A stretch of 64,000 nucleotides of DNA from Bryopsis sp. KO-2023. Taxonomy: Eukaryota; Chlorophyta; Ulvophyceae; Bryopsidales; Bryopsidaceae. The stretch is taken from the NCBI GenBank assembly GCA_030272585.1, contig BSYQ01000002.1, forward strand, positions 5,084,001 through 5,148,000, given 5' to 3'. Within the stretch, counting starts at the first letter, position 1; each line of letters starts with the position of its first letter. This document shows, piece after piece, positions 19,186 to 32,300 of the stretch. The notes below the pieces were generated by a model that worked only from the letters and a program-made list of their open reading frames with translations, made no database searches and was not told the origin of the DNA. The position numbers and the translations under genes are program-made.

Positions 19186-22100
19186 ACTTGCCCCGCCCCA
19201 TAATAAGTGGCGTCCGCGACACTAACATTCTTTCTCTCTGCCACGATCAAACAAATACTTCATAACCCATAAGCTAACACACTTAATCCTCTAAGTACAA
19301 TGCACGTCCCATACCATGCAAAGATTCTCAAACGCATTACTCAACTCAACTTAACCTTTTTAACTCAACCTTTTTCTTCTGACCCACGAACCACCACTGT
19401 CTTGGACATCTTTGACATCTTGGACATCTCTTGCTCGTGTCTTGGTCAGCTCTCCTGCGGCAAAGTCTTGAACACTCAAGGTTGGCGCACTTCCTTTACA
19501 ACCTTCAGCTGTGAGCGTCATTTGGCAACAACTCTGAGCTCCTTAGAACAAATAGCTTGGGAAACGTAGCCTTGCTTAACGTTCCATCCACTGCCAAGGC
19601 TATGCTCTTACCAGTTGTCCCATGGCCTTAGCATAACGCACTTTCACCCTTGTGCGTGGCCAATACACATGCACACCAACTCATGTGGGCCGCACATTGA
19701 CAGGTGGAGCTCCAGCTTTTCAGCGAACTCACTCGGTGCTCTCCCTTTTAGCACCTCCAGCCATTTCTCCGTCCTGTAGTCGCTCTTTGCCGCACTTCTC
19801 TCTACCTTAGACCTCTCTGTCTCAGGTTTCGCTCTCTCGCTCTCCTTAGTAGTCCTTGACTCTTGCTCTTCCTCTTCCGCTTTGGGTTCTCTTTCTCTTG
19901 TTTGATATAAACGCACCATCCTCTCATAGTCTATTGACCTTGACCTGAGGGTAGGCTACCACGTCGGAAGGCAAGTCAGAATACATCCACTTGTATTCTT
20001 CGTTACTGTTGTGATCAACCAAGTGCTCCACCTCCAACATTATCGAATCCTCAATCAAATCAGCTAAGTCAGAGTAGCATATGAAGACGAGTTACATAGG
20101 CTGGCTTTGGGTCAATGGTACCAACACGTGATCCCACACTAGGATCTTCCACCATTGCCATCCCCAAAAAGACCTATTGAGTTTGTATTCCACTTTAGGG
20201 AACCTATGCCTCTGACCGCCATTCATCTCTTGCTTATTCTTCCTCGTGCTTCTCTTCTTATTTCCTCGATAAAATCTTCCACTTGTTGATCCTTGCGTTA
20301 CCGGTTGCCTATCCAGCTAACGCTTCTCCTCCTTCCAGTTCACTGACGTTTGAAGATGCAACTCCTTTCTGCACTACCCATTGTAGGCAGTCACCATATG
20401 CAAGCTCCACGTTGAAGACTTAGAACGTATCCCACACTCACATGTGTTTGCACCCATACATCATGCAAGTCCCGAAGGTAGTGTGGATAATCTCCTCATT
20501 CTTCAAGTATTTTCTCACAAAGATAAACAAGGATGCGTTAGGCATTCTCGTGTTCTTCGCCAACAGAAGTAATATCTGCGACTCCTCTTGCCTTTGATGG
20601 ATCGGCTATAAACCATGCACGGCATTCCGACTTATTACCTTGATGGGAATAGTCTTTACTGCGCTCTTTGGCGACTTACAACCGCTGTACAAGGATTTAT
20701 CGCGTATTCTGCTCGTCTTCTCCTCCTCCGTCTGCAAATCTTCCGAGATGCTCACCACGGTTCCTTTATAGTCGACGTCCACTGTTGCTATTGCTTCTTC
20801 TTTCTCCACTTGTGTTTCTTCAACTCTCAAGTGTAATCCAATGCAGTTCCTTTTACCATCAACCTTAAACAGAGTGGTGTTTCTCAATCTGGTTGTGGCA
20901 CTCGATAGTCTCTCTCTTTCTCCAACCAACACGTTGGTTAAACGCACTTGTTGTCGTTGAAGATATCACACCTCTTGTCGTTCAGAGTTCTTCGCTGCCC
21001 GTTCATCTTTCGCCGATTGCTGCTCTGGTTCAGTCACTACTCATAGCACTTGGCGGATTGTCAAATACTTGCGCCAGAGTCCATTAAACTCTTGTGAACT
21101 TCATCTCCTCCAGAGCTAAGCTCTTCATGTGATAGCACACACCGATCCTCGACGTCAATTGATCAAGCTACTGCTCAATCCCTTCCACGAAGTTACTCTC
21201 GCTTTATCCTTCATGGAACCTCTGTCGCGAGGCTAATATTTGCCTTCTCCTTTTCAGAACGACAGACTTGTCTTTTGGTCGGTCCATATGCTTCACCCTC
21301 AGAAATAGACATATTCCACGCCATGCATCACCTTAACACCTTAGTCGCGTTGACATGTGTCGCTGGAATTGTCTTCACACTCGTCGATAACAAACGAACT
21401 CCAAGTGTTGCGCTCTCTTCTCAATAAAATGATACACAGAGCACCATCCACTTCGAGTATTGGATTAAGTAAACTGTTTCGCCATCATATTAACGTAGCC
21501 ACATTTCCCTTAGGAAGTCTTCACACGCGCGTACGCGGTAGCTGGCGCAAGGGTTCCAGCTGCTACGTCTCTTTTCGCTCCTGTGTTCCTCTCTTTGAAC
21601 ACTTAGGGTAGAATCACGTCTCCTCCCCCTTAGTACTACCGAAACTAAGGTGGACTTCACACTAGGCGACCATCACCAAGGCCGTCTTGAAGCTGACGAA
21701 TCCTTTAACTCATACTCTAATGAGATATTGAGTTTCAGCTCCTCGAGTTCCCTGCAAGGATTCTTATCCCGACTAATGTGTGATTCTATGGAGTCTCCTA
21801 TATTTTCGCCACGGTTTCTCAGGACTTCGAGATCACCAACTATCACACGCCCTGTAATAGTGGTTTTACCGTCATGGGAGACAGCAAGGTGTCTCAACCA
21901 TCCCACAACACTCCAATTCCTTTTCTCCACGTTCATCGATCACGTCTCAGCCACTTGTGGCTGTCCTTCTCGTGGGTATTCTCTTCTATCACGTTCGAAA
22001 ACAACTTCTTTGAAACAACTCCATCACATACTTTAGCAACTTGTGCTAGAGAGTACCACCCTCAACTCGTCCTCCATGTCGCATTTCCAGTGCATCCAAT

Positions 22101-25100
22101 GTATACACCGGGTTTGATTCAAAATTTTGAGTGTGGCCTGGCGGCCAGTAAATCTCACTGCGCACTCCGTTGCTGAAGAGACTCACTTCGTTCGTTTGTT
22201 CGATTTACCTCACTCACGACTACTTCGTGACCTCCTTCGTCGGTAACCTCATTCGTCGCTCGTGAGCACTCCTGTCCCCCCTGGGGCCAGTGGAACGCCC
22301 TCGTCCACGTCCCAAAAGGGTAGAAAAACATAGAGGGGGTAGCCTCCACACAAACACAGCAAGTCGCTATGCGCAAATATTGCAAGGTTGCACATATCTC
22401 CAGCCTTATCGCATAAAAATGCGTCAACCTCCATAAAACCTTGAGAAAAAGATGCACCACACATCACAACATATCCACATGGATGATGTGGCGAAGATCT
22501 CGCAAATGCGGACACTCTGAAGCGAAATATGGTCGAGTTCATCCACGGAGTTAGTCCTGACACTACAAGCCAATGATGAAGGTGTGGCTTCTGTTTTCCC
22601 ATCAGCCTCACCACACACTTGTCAGACACTGGGAGCAACTACGGCTCAACCAGCCTGGAATCAACCATGAACACATGGATGACGCATCATTGGGGGTCCC
22701 TAAACAGGGCATCGCGTTTACAAACGCCTCTCACCAAGTCCCTTGGTGGATATCCCAAATCTCAAACCATGATGCTCAAGGGCGTTATGAATTTGAGGAG
22801 ATAAACCCCTTCCTCTTCGCTCCACCACCATCAGCAAACCTTTTGCGGTTGCCACTTGCATCTCATTCTCCTGGGGTTGGCAACCATTGTCATCCTCTGA
22901 ACCCCGTTATGCACAAGGCTATCATCCACATAGTGCGTCACCTAGCTCTCGAATCGCTCAGGTGGCGAATAAACATCCTCTCCCTTAGGAGGTATCCCTT
23001 AGCCTTTGCACAAGGTTTTGTGATAGTTAACACAAATTCCTTCGCATGGACTTCAAGGTTCTTTTATACTCTTTGTTACCGCACAATATAAGGCAACAAC
23101 TCCACGCAGTTTTCTCTTGGAGATCCTTCTTGCTTCACGCATCTCACGTGGTGTAGATCGAAATTTAAATATCTTGGAAGTTTGCCCTTGCAACGACGAC
23201 CCTCGTTTATGGAAGTGCATCAACCAGCGCACTGGGTGCACATCTCCTTGTGCTTAACACAAGCATGGTATCCCCATAGAACAAAGTTCTAGGGTGGGAA
23301 GAACAATAGAGCAATCGATGGTTAAAGTTCTCAACAACACATCGTTTCGCGCGAGTCAACGTGGCGCTTTAAGCTCCCATCGCTTTCTCTCTTTAACACA
23401 TTGTCTTTCCCTCGTTGTAATTTCGCCATCCACACTTGGTTAAAACTACACTCCATATTCTCTCAATCGTTGGATCTTCTTGTTCTCACAAGGTAGAAAA
23501 ACTTCCGGCCCTTCTCCAAAATATCTTGTTATCCCCACTATGGATAACTCCACAGGTGCTCTTCACTTAGCACATTTTCCACACGTCTTCTTTAGCTTTC
23601 CTTCCCACTTTTTCTTACTTTTCCATCTTTCATACTCTCCCAAACTTCGACTCATACCTTCACGACGGAGTTTCCAAGTGAACGTTCTTTAACTTCTCAT
23701 GTTGAACGTTTTAGTGCTATCTCTGTAGTTAACGCACTTTCCATGCAGAGGAATCTTCGGGAGTGTTGGAGGAGCGTCTCGCTTCTACTCACTTACACTT
23801 CCCCGTTTTCCTTCTGCTACTGAACGTAGTAACACCACAGCTTTGGTCGCTTCCCCTTATTAGAGGCGTGCTCCTGCTTAGGTGCTCCTTTTAAACGCGA
23901 GTGCATTTCGCATATAATGTAGCGACTCGTGTTTACCACTTCTCTTCTTGCCGTTCGTCACTTTTGTATAGAACGCAAGGTTATGGTCGTTCAGTTCCTC
24001 TTGGAAACTTCCTCTTTATACTTCCAGCTCTTTTGTAGCGTATAAGTATTTCTCTAGGTGGGGCGCTTCACAACTGCCTCCACACTTGACTCCAATTGAG
24101 GTTCAGCCATAATAGCCTTCCACGCTTGCATAGGGAGAATTCAATTTTTCCCCTCGAAGTTTTCAATCACATAACTCCATCTCCATCTCCTTTTGCCAAC
24201 GTTTCATCAACAATACTCCCACCAGGCGGTCGCTTCTTCCAGCAGCGTCGCACACAACACAGTGGCTCATTGGGCAGCAACACACGCATCACCCAGTAAA
24301 TACGAAGCTCACAGTTGCTTCGTCATGATCTTTTTTTTTGTGCTGGAAGTTAGATCGAGGCGTTGGCCCTTATATGGGTTCGACTCCCATAGCCTCGTCT
24401 TTTTCTTCTCACCAACGAAGTGTACATCCCATAGTTTCCTAGAGATGACAACTTAACGCTTGGTGGTGATTGTCTCACACAACTAACCACCTGGGGTCGC
24501 TCTGTTTCTTTCATCAACCTGAGCTTACTGCAACACTCTCTGGTTGGCGCAAAAAGCAAACATGCTTCACTCTTAATGTTGGGTCTCTGACTAACTTCGC
24601 GAATTCTAGCAGAATGGCGCAGTTTGTCTTTACAGACCAAAGGTCTGTCGCGTCCAACATGCTTGACTTCTTTTCATACTTTTAGGTCCACCTTTGGACT
24701 TGGTCCACAGAAGAAGAAACGAAAAACCTTAGAATTGCCTTCAAAGCCAAAACCATCACCCTTAAAAGCTTCACCACCTTACTCCATTACTCCATTCGCC
24801 TTGACCCCTCTGCGATTACCGGGTTACCGTTCTCTCGCGGGTCTATTTGGGGGTTCTCCAGGATCTTTCTTGTGATATTCTGAAGAAAGAATCCTTTGTT
24901 CTTATCCTTTTGATCCGTCTAGTCTCTTGAGCTTATGGTCTTTGCCTTGTTCTGCGGCGGTGCGGATTTTCCTGGCGATCCAGTGAACTTCTGCCCTCAC
25001 CCTCCTCTGGTCGCCTCCATGATCTAGTGACCTTCTGACCTCGCCCACCTCTAGTCATGGTTCGCACCCTTTCACCTCTCGTTACAACCTCTTGGGTCAG

Positions 25101-25435
25101 AGGCGCCATCTCACTCTCAACTTCCATGGCCTCATCAGACTCGAACTTAGGTTAAAAGTTCAACCTTTATATCGCAACTTTACCCCCTTTTACGAACTCT
25201 CCTTTTCCCTTTAGGCCTAATATGCAAAATCTAAGTTTTTCCAGTCGATAACAGCGTTAGCTTCGCTATCCTCATATCCTGCTGATGCAATACAGCTTTT
25301 TGCAGGCACGATACTGTCGTCAGCTGTTGCGTTCATTTGTCTTTTAACCTTGGTGGCTAGCTTGGCGCATTTTCCTTGTTTCGCCAGCGTTCATCCTTTT
25401 TCGCGTCAACCACATACGTTCTCTTGGTTTTCGCG
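19186..25435. other. Non-coding interior of nested element
   Basis: More than 6 kb with frequent stops in all frames. I could not find RT, RNase H or integrase motifs on either strand. A tRNA T-arm-like hairpin with outer stem is at 24356-24397 and is followed by a T-rich stretch. Most of the sequence is moderately pyrimidine-rich on the plus strand. Confidence 0.6.
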
Positions 25436-25775
25436 TCAGCCACACATGTTCTCTATTATCCTACTTGAGAACACTTGAACACAACGCTCTCCCAGCCTCT
25501 TGGGATGATATTCGCCCACCGCCACCATCACCTCCACCATCAGGCGCACCTGGAATGCGGGGGTGTGACTAAGGACGGGTTCGCCTATTGCGGTGGTCAT
25601 CACCTCCATCACCATCTGGCTTATCGTCACCAGGAACACCTCCTATACCTTCTTGCTTCCTGGCGCTTGCGTTATCCCAAGCAAGTTTATCGACTTGAAC
25701 GCTTTTTCCACGTTTCCCTGAATGTCCTGGCGCGTTTCGTCTTCGTTGCGCGAGACATAAATGAGAGTAGCGCAT
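25436..25775 (-). pseudogene. Gag remnant related to chromovirus gag
   Basis: On the minus strand two frames together carry GVPGDDKPDGDGGDDHRNRR and TPAFQVR. These match the chromovirus gag region GDPGDDDPDDDGGDDYRDRR and its shadow (LPAFQVRLM) near 28240-28330. Its distance from the 5' LTR (about 1.1 kb) is close to that in the outer element. Frame changes show it is not functional. It indicates that the nested element derives from a relative of the outer one. Confidence 0.65.
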
Positions 25776-26855
25776 TTATATATACCTCTCTGCCTTAGGA
25801 GTTGCGAGTTTCGCCTATCACAAATTTCTGTGAAGACGACCTTTGCTTGCTGCTACAACCATAGGGTGGCGCAATTCTCTTCAACCACATTTCTGTGGAA
25901 CCCTTTGAAATTTGGTTGGCGCAGTTCACATCTCTGTGGGAACAACGTTTTCTTCAACCATAGGTTGGCGCAGTTGTCCTTCCACACTTCTGTGGAGACA
26001 ACCTTTAAAACAACAGGTTGGCGCAGTTCGGCTTTTACCACATTTCTGTGGACGAACTTTTCACAATTGCGCCAGCCGTTCCCTTAGTCGTTTTCACGCC
26101 GACCTTTTCACAATTGCGGCAGCCATTGCCTTGGTCGTTTTCACGCTAAAGTTAACGTGCCGCGCGCTCTGGCAGTTAGATTTTTCGACTTGCAGCGCGT
26201 TTTTCTGTGGGTCACACTTTCTGGAGTGACCAAATGAGTCATGTCGACAGTTCCTGGCGCAGTTTTCTATAGTTTTCTATAGTTGGCGCAGTTCTTGGCG
26301 ACTTAGGCGAATTTGGTCGACAAAGCTTAGGCTTTTTCGCCTAGCAAGTCCTCAGACTTAGGTGAAGGTAAGGCTTAGTTTTGGGCTTTTAAGAACCCTT
26401 AAAAAGCCTTTCTGGAGGTTCCTGTGAAATCTAGCTCCAGGGGCTTAAATTTCCAGGTCTACTCTCCTCAAGAAAACAGACAGAGGTCCTCTTTTCTCTT
26501 TCTGTCTCTTTTTTTCCCCTTGTCGACTCTTTTCGTTTCGAGATCGAGGGTTTTTCAACCTGTCGATCTTTTCATCGACCTGGGATCTCTATCGCCCAAC
26601 TTTTCACGTCGAAAATTTTCGGCCCTCTTCTTTCCGCGACGTTGGGAACCCGTTGGGAACCCTCTCGCCTTGGTTTCGCCTGGCCTACTTCAGGAATACC
26701 CCTGGAAAAACAACCTCCTCCCTGTCGACAGATCTTTTCGTCCAGATCTTTTCAAAATCGATCTTTCTATCCATTTTTTTTTCACTCCCGTTTCGTTTTC
26801 GACCACCACGACCTCTTGAGGAGCGACGTCGATCGACCCCAGCTCCGAAACCAAT
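25776..26855. other. 5' leader of nested element
   Basis: Contains short direct repeats in which TTGGCGCAGTT and TTTCTGTGGA-like blocks alternate (25860-26050), plus TCTATAGTTTTCTATAGTTGGCGCAG at about 26266-26292. Next to the right LTR, 26837-26853 is the primer-binding site. No ORF of note. Confidence 0.6.
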
Positions 26856-27064
26856 TGATAGTGGGGTGTGTGGTGGAAATAAATTTTCTACATACTCCCC
26901 CTGGGAGCGTTCCCCTACAACAGCGAATCCAACCAAAACAACAACCCAACCAGTGTCTAACTACGTGTCCCTTAAATAGTACTCTAGGGCTATCACGAGT
27001 CACACTAATGATACAAGTCACCTCAACGCTCCCAGACCAGTCATTTCGTCTCAAATCACTATCA
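26856..27064 (-). repeat. 5' LTR of nested element
   Basis: 209-bp copy of 18977-19185. Its CTATCA end abuts ACCAG (27065-27069), the duplicated target in the chromovirus gag. Confidence 0.92.
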
Positions 27065-27069
27065 ACCAG

Positions 27070-29352
27070 CATGCGCAACAGGTTGAGGCCACACAGCATG
27101 CGGTGGTGTCGCAACAGGAGAAGCTGGAGTCAGTAGCGGCTCAACATAGTCGATACGAGCAAAGGCTATTACGCCAAGATATCGACCATAGAAAAGAAAG
27201 AGCCGAGATCAAAGCTTCTGTGGACGCAATAACGAGGAGAATGGATGCCGCAGACATTCTAGCGGACTCTCGTTTTGCTGACCTAAAAGAAACGGCTGAA
27301 GCATCAGCACTTCAGCTAAAACAACTCTCCGAGTTATCCCTTGTTCAAGGGCGGAGAATTGAAGGTTTATTAGGAACTGTTGCGGATTCCAACGAAAAAG
27401 TCGAACGGACTCTAGAATTGTTTCGGGAGTCCTTGCACAAACAAGGTGCTGAGGTGAAGCGTTTGCAGAGCTCAAGAGTAGCAATTCAAAAAGATTTGAT
27501 TGCCTTGGAGAAAAAGGCATCCAAAACCTGGGATCAGCAGCAAGATGCAGCTGATGTGGTTGCCTTAAGATTATCTGGCCTGGAACAAAGCATGGAGGAT
27601 GTGAGTGGCGGAAGTCAGAGTGCCCAAAGTGGAAGTGATGCTCGTGCAGTATCACCAGAGCGAGAAGAATCAACTTCTCCTGAGCCTGAGGACTCAGCCT
27701 TTGGGATGCCGCTGCCGAAGAAATCAGTAAAGCAGTTGGCTGCATCATGGCCGCCACTAGACCAGAGCTTCGCGGTAGGAATGGTTGGGGCAGGAACCTC
27801 AACAATACCGGCTCCTCCAGCAGTACAGGCCGAGGAGGGTGAAATTGTTGCTGCAGAAGCACCACCATGCACTGCAGTGGACAGCGCACCAGACGCTGAT
27901 TTCACATTCCCTCAATTGATACCTCCAAGTACAAGAGCTCAGCCTGGAGTACGCATCTCAGAACCCGACTCTGCCGATGGATCACGTAGACCCACACGAA
28001 CTAACCCAAGAGTTCTCTCCTCAGCAGAAGTATTATATCAAATTGACCTTGAGCGTGCTAAGGCACAGGTCAGAGAAGAGAAAGGAAAAGAACCCATGCA
28101 GATCCCCACACGTACTGGAAGATTGGGACTTGGGTTAAGTGCATTGGGAGCAAGGGTAGAAAATAATCCCTTTGCTGCACTTGGTTCATATGAGTCTACT
28201 GGTGGACCCAGTCGAGTTCCGCGTATGCGTGGAAACTTTGGAGACCCTGGTGATGACGACCCAGATGATGATGGCGGTGATGATTACCGCGACAGACGAA
28301 ACCGCCCACCTTCCCGCATTCCAGGTGCGCCTGATGGCGGAGGAGGTGGTGGCGGCGGTGGAGATGGTGGAGGCGGTGGACCTCCCGGTGGACCTCCTGG
28401 TGGAGGTGGAGGTGGAGGTGGCGCTGGACCAGCAGGCCCAGGACCTCCTAGGCAAGGACAGTGGTTGCCTAGCACCGTCAAGTTGCAAATGCCTCGCGCA
28501 TTTAACGGAAGTGGAGAACCAAAAGCCCGTAAATGGCAAGTGCTCATGACGCGGTACTTGAGAACCTGCGGAGTGCATGAAGCACAGTGGCAATCGATTA
28601 TGGCCACTAACCTTTATGGGGCTGCCTCGGATTGGTTAACGATGCAAGAGTTGAAAATTCACCGAGGTGAAAGACCACCCTTCCGTGACTGGATGGACTT
28701 CATGGATGGCTTAGCTACAGCTTTCGAATTCTCTAGTGATCGAGATGAAGCGTGGCGTGACCTCCACAAACTCAAGCAGACTGGAACAGTGAAACAGTTT
28801 GTAAAAGAGTTTCAGCGTTTGGTCTTGAGAATTCCAGACCTCGAAGAGGATCACCAGTATTTGCTCTTCGTTGATGGACTCAAGAGTGAAGTTCAGAAGC
28901 TGGTCGCTGCAACGGTACCTCGCGATGTCGAGGCTGCCATCATATCCGTCGAAAGATTGGAAGCCCTTGGAGTTGGAACACAAGGCCAAGGAGGGCAGAC
29001 CAATCAGAAAAAGAAAGGAGTCTGGCGTGGTGGAAGAAAGAAGAAAGGCCAGAATCAGGGTCAGCAGCAGCAGAACCCTACACCACCAGCCCAAGCACCA
29101 CCACAAGCTGCCGCAGGAGTGCAACAGCAGCAGCAACAGCAACAAGGACGAGGAGGAGGACGTGGTGGTGGTGGACGCGGACGCGGTGGTGGTAACCGTG
29201 GAAGAGGACAAGCCAATCAGGGAAGACAGAACCCCCAGGGGGGCGGGGGATATCATTGTTATCTTTGTGGAAAGAAGGGTCACCCTGTGAGGCAATGTCC
29301 TAGATTGGAGGAGGTGAAAAACCTCCCCGATGTAAAAAAAATGTTAAACTGA
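27070..29352 (+). CDS. Chromovirus gag, 3' part with zinc knuckle
   Basis: Continues the frame of 18608-18976 after the target duplication. The N-terminal third is a coiled coil (KLESVAAQHSRYEQRL and on). A Gly/Pro-rich segment (about 28330-28450) precedes the capsid-like part (LPSTVKLQMPRAFNGSGEP, then VKQFVKEFQRLVLRIPDLEE). A Gln-rich and Arg/Gly-rich stretch follows, with one CCHC zinc knuckle (CYLCGKKGHPVRQC) near the end. It binds and packages element RNA. It stops at TGA 29350-29352, just after a run of eight A where pol is entered by frameshift. Confidence 0.92.
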   Translation, partial: HAQQVEATQHAVVSQQEKLESVAAQHSRYEQRLLRQDIDHRKERAEIKASVDAITRRMDAADILADSRFADLKETAEASALQLKQLSELSLVQGRRIEGLLGTVADSNEKVERTLELFRESLHKQGAEVKRLQSSRVAIQKDLIALEKKASKTWDQQQDAADVVALRLSGLEQSMEDVSGGSQSAQSGSDARAVSPEREESTSPEPEDSAFGMPLPKKSVKQLAASWPPLDQSFAVGMVGAGTSTIPAPPAVQAEEGEIVAAEAPPCTAVDSAPDADFTFPQLIPPSTRAQPGVRISEPDSADGSRRPTRTNPRVLSSAEVLYQIDLERAKAQVREEKGKEPMQIPTRTGRLGLGLSALGARVENNPFAALGSYESTGGPSRVPRMRGNFGDPGDDDPDDDGGDDYRDRRNRPPSRIPGAPDGGGGGGGGGDGGGGGPPGGPPGGGGGGGGAGPAGPGPPRQGQWLPSTVKLQMPRAFNGSGEPKARKWQVLMTRYLRTCGVHEAQWQSIMATNLYGAASDWLTMQELKIHRGERPPFRDWMDFMDGLATAFEFSSDRDEAWRDLHKLKQTGTVKQFVKEFQRLVLRIPDLEEDHQYLLFVDGLKSEVQKLVAATVPRDVEAAIISVERLEALGVGTQGQGGQTNQKKKGVWRGGRKKKGQNQGQQQQNPTPPAQAPPQAAAGVQQQQQQQQGRGGGRGGGGRGRGGGNRGRGQANQGRQNPQGGGGYHCYLCGKKGHPVRQCPRLEEVKNLPDVKKMLN
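29334..29340 (+). promoter_or_regulatory. Likely -1 ribosomal frameshift site (A AAA AAA)
   Basis: In the gag frame the sequence reads GTA AAA AAA ATG TTA AAC TGA. Slipping back one base leads into a frame open from here to the pol stop at 33350. The intervening peptide is very basic (RRKRRKRNRVRRRRRK). This is the classical A6/A7 slippery heptamer. I did not work out a downstream pseudoknot. Confidence 0.7.
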
Positions 29353-32300
29353 CCGCCAGGCAGGAAACTGCTTCGTCTGAGCCTGGCCGACGCAAACGTC
29401 GTAAGCGAAATAGAGTTCGTAGGCGGCGTAGGAAGCATAGATCAAAAGTAGGTGCCTCGAAAAAGGTTAAAAGTACTCACAGCGGAAAACCTGAGGAGCG
29501 GACTAGTACACCGCGTGAAGAGAGAACAGAGACACTCTCCACATCTACCCAATCGGCACATGACAACTGCGATTGGAAAAATGAACAGAAGGAAAGCACA
29601 CCGGATGAGATGGACGCGCCTCATGCGTCATCTGCATCTCTTCCCTCTGTTAGTGAATCTGTGGGCTCATTGGAGTCACAGAGTAGTCTACAGGAGTCCC
29701 TGCCTGCAGACGTAGACGATAGTGGGTCAGAAACAACCCAGCGGTCTACCACAGAGCGAGTTAATGTGTCAGAAGTTCGATCAACTTCGTCAACCAAGGG
29801 TGACACATGCCCTCTGTTAAAAATTCAAGAAGTGCCTGTGAGAGGGTACGAAGTAAAAGCACGGATCAAGACCACGGACCTTTATGCATTCATTGATTGT
29901 GGAAGTACCGCAAACTATATCAATGACAAGGTAGCGCGTGATCTCGGGTTGTCGATTACACCAAGCTCAAAGAGAGCAATGTTGGCAAACGGAGATATTA
30001 AAGAACTGGCTGGCAGCTGTAACAACCTCCGAGTAAAGATAGGAGGGCTGAAGTGCAAAATGAAAGCGGATCTGTTCCCAGACCTTGGTTATGACCTAAT
30101 ATTGGGCATGCCTTGGTTGCAGAAAGAAAACCCCCGCATAGACTTTCAGCAGAATGAGATTTCAGTTTGCAAAAACAGCCAAGTGTTTCATCTTCCGTTG
30201 CGTCATCCAACCCAAGAGAGTATTGAACCTGAACGAAAAGTACAGTCGATACTGCAAGAAGTGCCAGTGACTGAGTGTTCAGCTAAACGAATGATGCGTC
30301 ATCTCAAAACAGAGACAGCATTCATGGTTGTAGTGCAAGAGTCTGAAGAGGAAGCTTTAGGCCAACATGAATTGCCTGACGCAATAGAGCGAACACAGCC
30401 ATTCAACACTGAGGATGAGATTGGCAAACTTATTCGTTCAGACACCCCTGCCGAAATTAAAAAGGTGGTAGAAACACACCGTGGTGTGTTCCCTCGTGAT
30501 TTACCCCCAGGGATCCCTCCGAAGAGAAAAGGTCATGAGTTTAAGATAGACCTGGAGGATCCAACACCTATCCATCGTCCAATATACAAGCTTTCACCAG
30601 CAGAGCTGGATGAAGTGAAAGCACAAGTGGACTACCTTCTGGAACAGAAGAAAATCAAACCATCCGAGTCCCCTTGGGGCGCGCCAATCCTATTTGTACC
30701 GAAAAAGGATGGAGGCTTAAGGATGTGTGTGGATTACAGGTGGATTAATAAGGTGACGGTGAAAAACCGATATCCTTTACCCCTGCCAGAAGAATTGATG
30801 GATAGAGTGTTCAAAGCCAAAGTGTTCTCAAAGTTAGATCTGCGATCAGGCTACTGGCAATTTCCAGTAAGGCCATCTGATACAGATAAAACAGCGTTCC
30901 GCACGAGATACGGTCACTTTGAGTTTTTGGTAGCGCCTTTTGGGCTAACCAATTGCCCAGCGCAATTCCAAACTCTAGTGCAAGACCTACTCACAGAGTT
31001 TTTAGATGATTTTGTTGTTGTCTTTATCGATGACATACTCATCTTCTCTGAAAACATGGAACAGCATGCTGAACACTTAGAGAAAGTCCTGGCGCGACTA
31101 GCAGAATATCAGCTTTTTGCTAAGGCAAGTAAAAGTGAGCTGGCTGTCGCAACAGTAGACTATCTTGGCTACCGCATTAGCGGAAGTGGGTTAGAACCAC
31201 AGGAACAAAAAGTGAAGGCAGTGAAGGAGTGGAAGGAACTACAGAGTGTTAGCGATGTACGTAGTTTCCTTGGAATGGTTTCATACTACAGGAAATTCAT
31301 TCCCCAGTTTGCACATGTTGCTGGACCACTCCATGACTTAGTGAAAAAAGACCATCCCTGGAGATGGGGACAGGTTGAGCGTGGCGCATTCAATGAACTG
31401 AAAAAGCGTCTAAGTCAAGCTCCCGTCCTTATTTTTCCAGATGCGTCACTGCCTTACACTGTGATCACTGATGCGTCGAATGAGGCCATCGGTGCCGTGT
31501 TAACACAGGATCACGGAGAGGGGCTACAGCCAATAGCTTACCTCTCACGTAGATTCAAGCCTGCCGAGCTTAACTATGCACCATACGACAAAGAGTTGTG
31601 TGCAATATGTTATGCGATGGTGCAGTGGAGACATTATCTAGAAGGTTGTGCGGGTGGAGTAACAGTGTTCACTGACCACCAACCTCTGACGCATATTCTG
31701 TCGCAGAGGAACCTTTCTAGAACCCAAGCAAGATGGCTTGAGGCGGGGTACCTGACTTCGATCAACCCCAAGATCTCCTATATCAAAGGCAAGGCTAATG
31801 TGTTAGCAGATGCTCTCTCCCGCAGTGTTCCTAAGCCCGTGGAAACTGCGATGAACATTTCCACTTGGCAAGTGCATCAAGCAAGCCAAGACGAGTGGAA
31901 ACAAGCCCTCCAAGCTGATAACTCCTTGGTGAAGATGTTGCGGAAGCTTGAGAGTGGCGAGGAAGTTGAGGGATATTTCCTCAGAGAGGGAATACTCTGG
32001 ACGGTCCCAAAGAGAGGATTAGTCGAGAAAGTGGTGGTTCCTAAAGGCCAGCGCAATAAGATTATGAAGGAGTGCCATGAGACACCTTCAGCAGGCCATA
32101 CAGGACCAGCGCGAACAGGAGAAATCCTAGCGCGGCGATATTGGTGGAAGGGGTGGATGAATGAGTTGAAGGCATTTGTGCGCGAATGCCCTGTGTGCCA
32201 ACAAATAAAGGCTGACACACAGAAGCCTATGGGCTTACTTCAACCCCTGCCAATACCTGAGCGGAAGTGGGAGCAAATTACCACTGACTTGGTGACAGAT

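Larger units (their letters stand above)
18977..27064 (-). mobile_element. Nested antisense LTR element, largely non-coding (LARD-like)
   Basis: LTRs 18977-19185 and 26856-27064 are 209 bp, begin TGATAG, end CTATCA and look identical. ACCAG is duplicated on both sides (18972-18976, 27065-27069). Orientation is minus: TGGTTTCGGAGC lies just inside the right LTR (26853-26842) and a G-rich polypurine tract (rc of 19187-19200) just inside the left LTR. The 7.67-kb interior has no intact retroviral ORF. Identical LTRs with a decayed interior suggest a non-autonomous element moved by another element's enzymes, rather than one that decayed in place. Remnants of a related gag are visible at about 25436-25775. 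Confidence 0.88.

Noticed and set aside
19186..25435. Many 60-130 codon ORFs on both strands as nested-element genes
   Set aside because: No RT, RNase H, integrase or gag motifs; lengths fit chance in a 6-kb non-coding interior.
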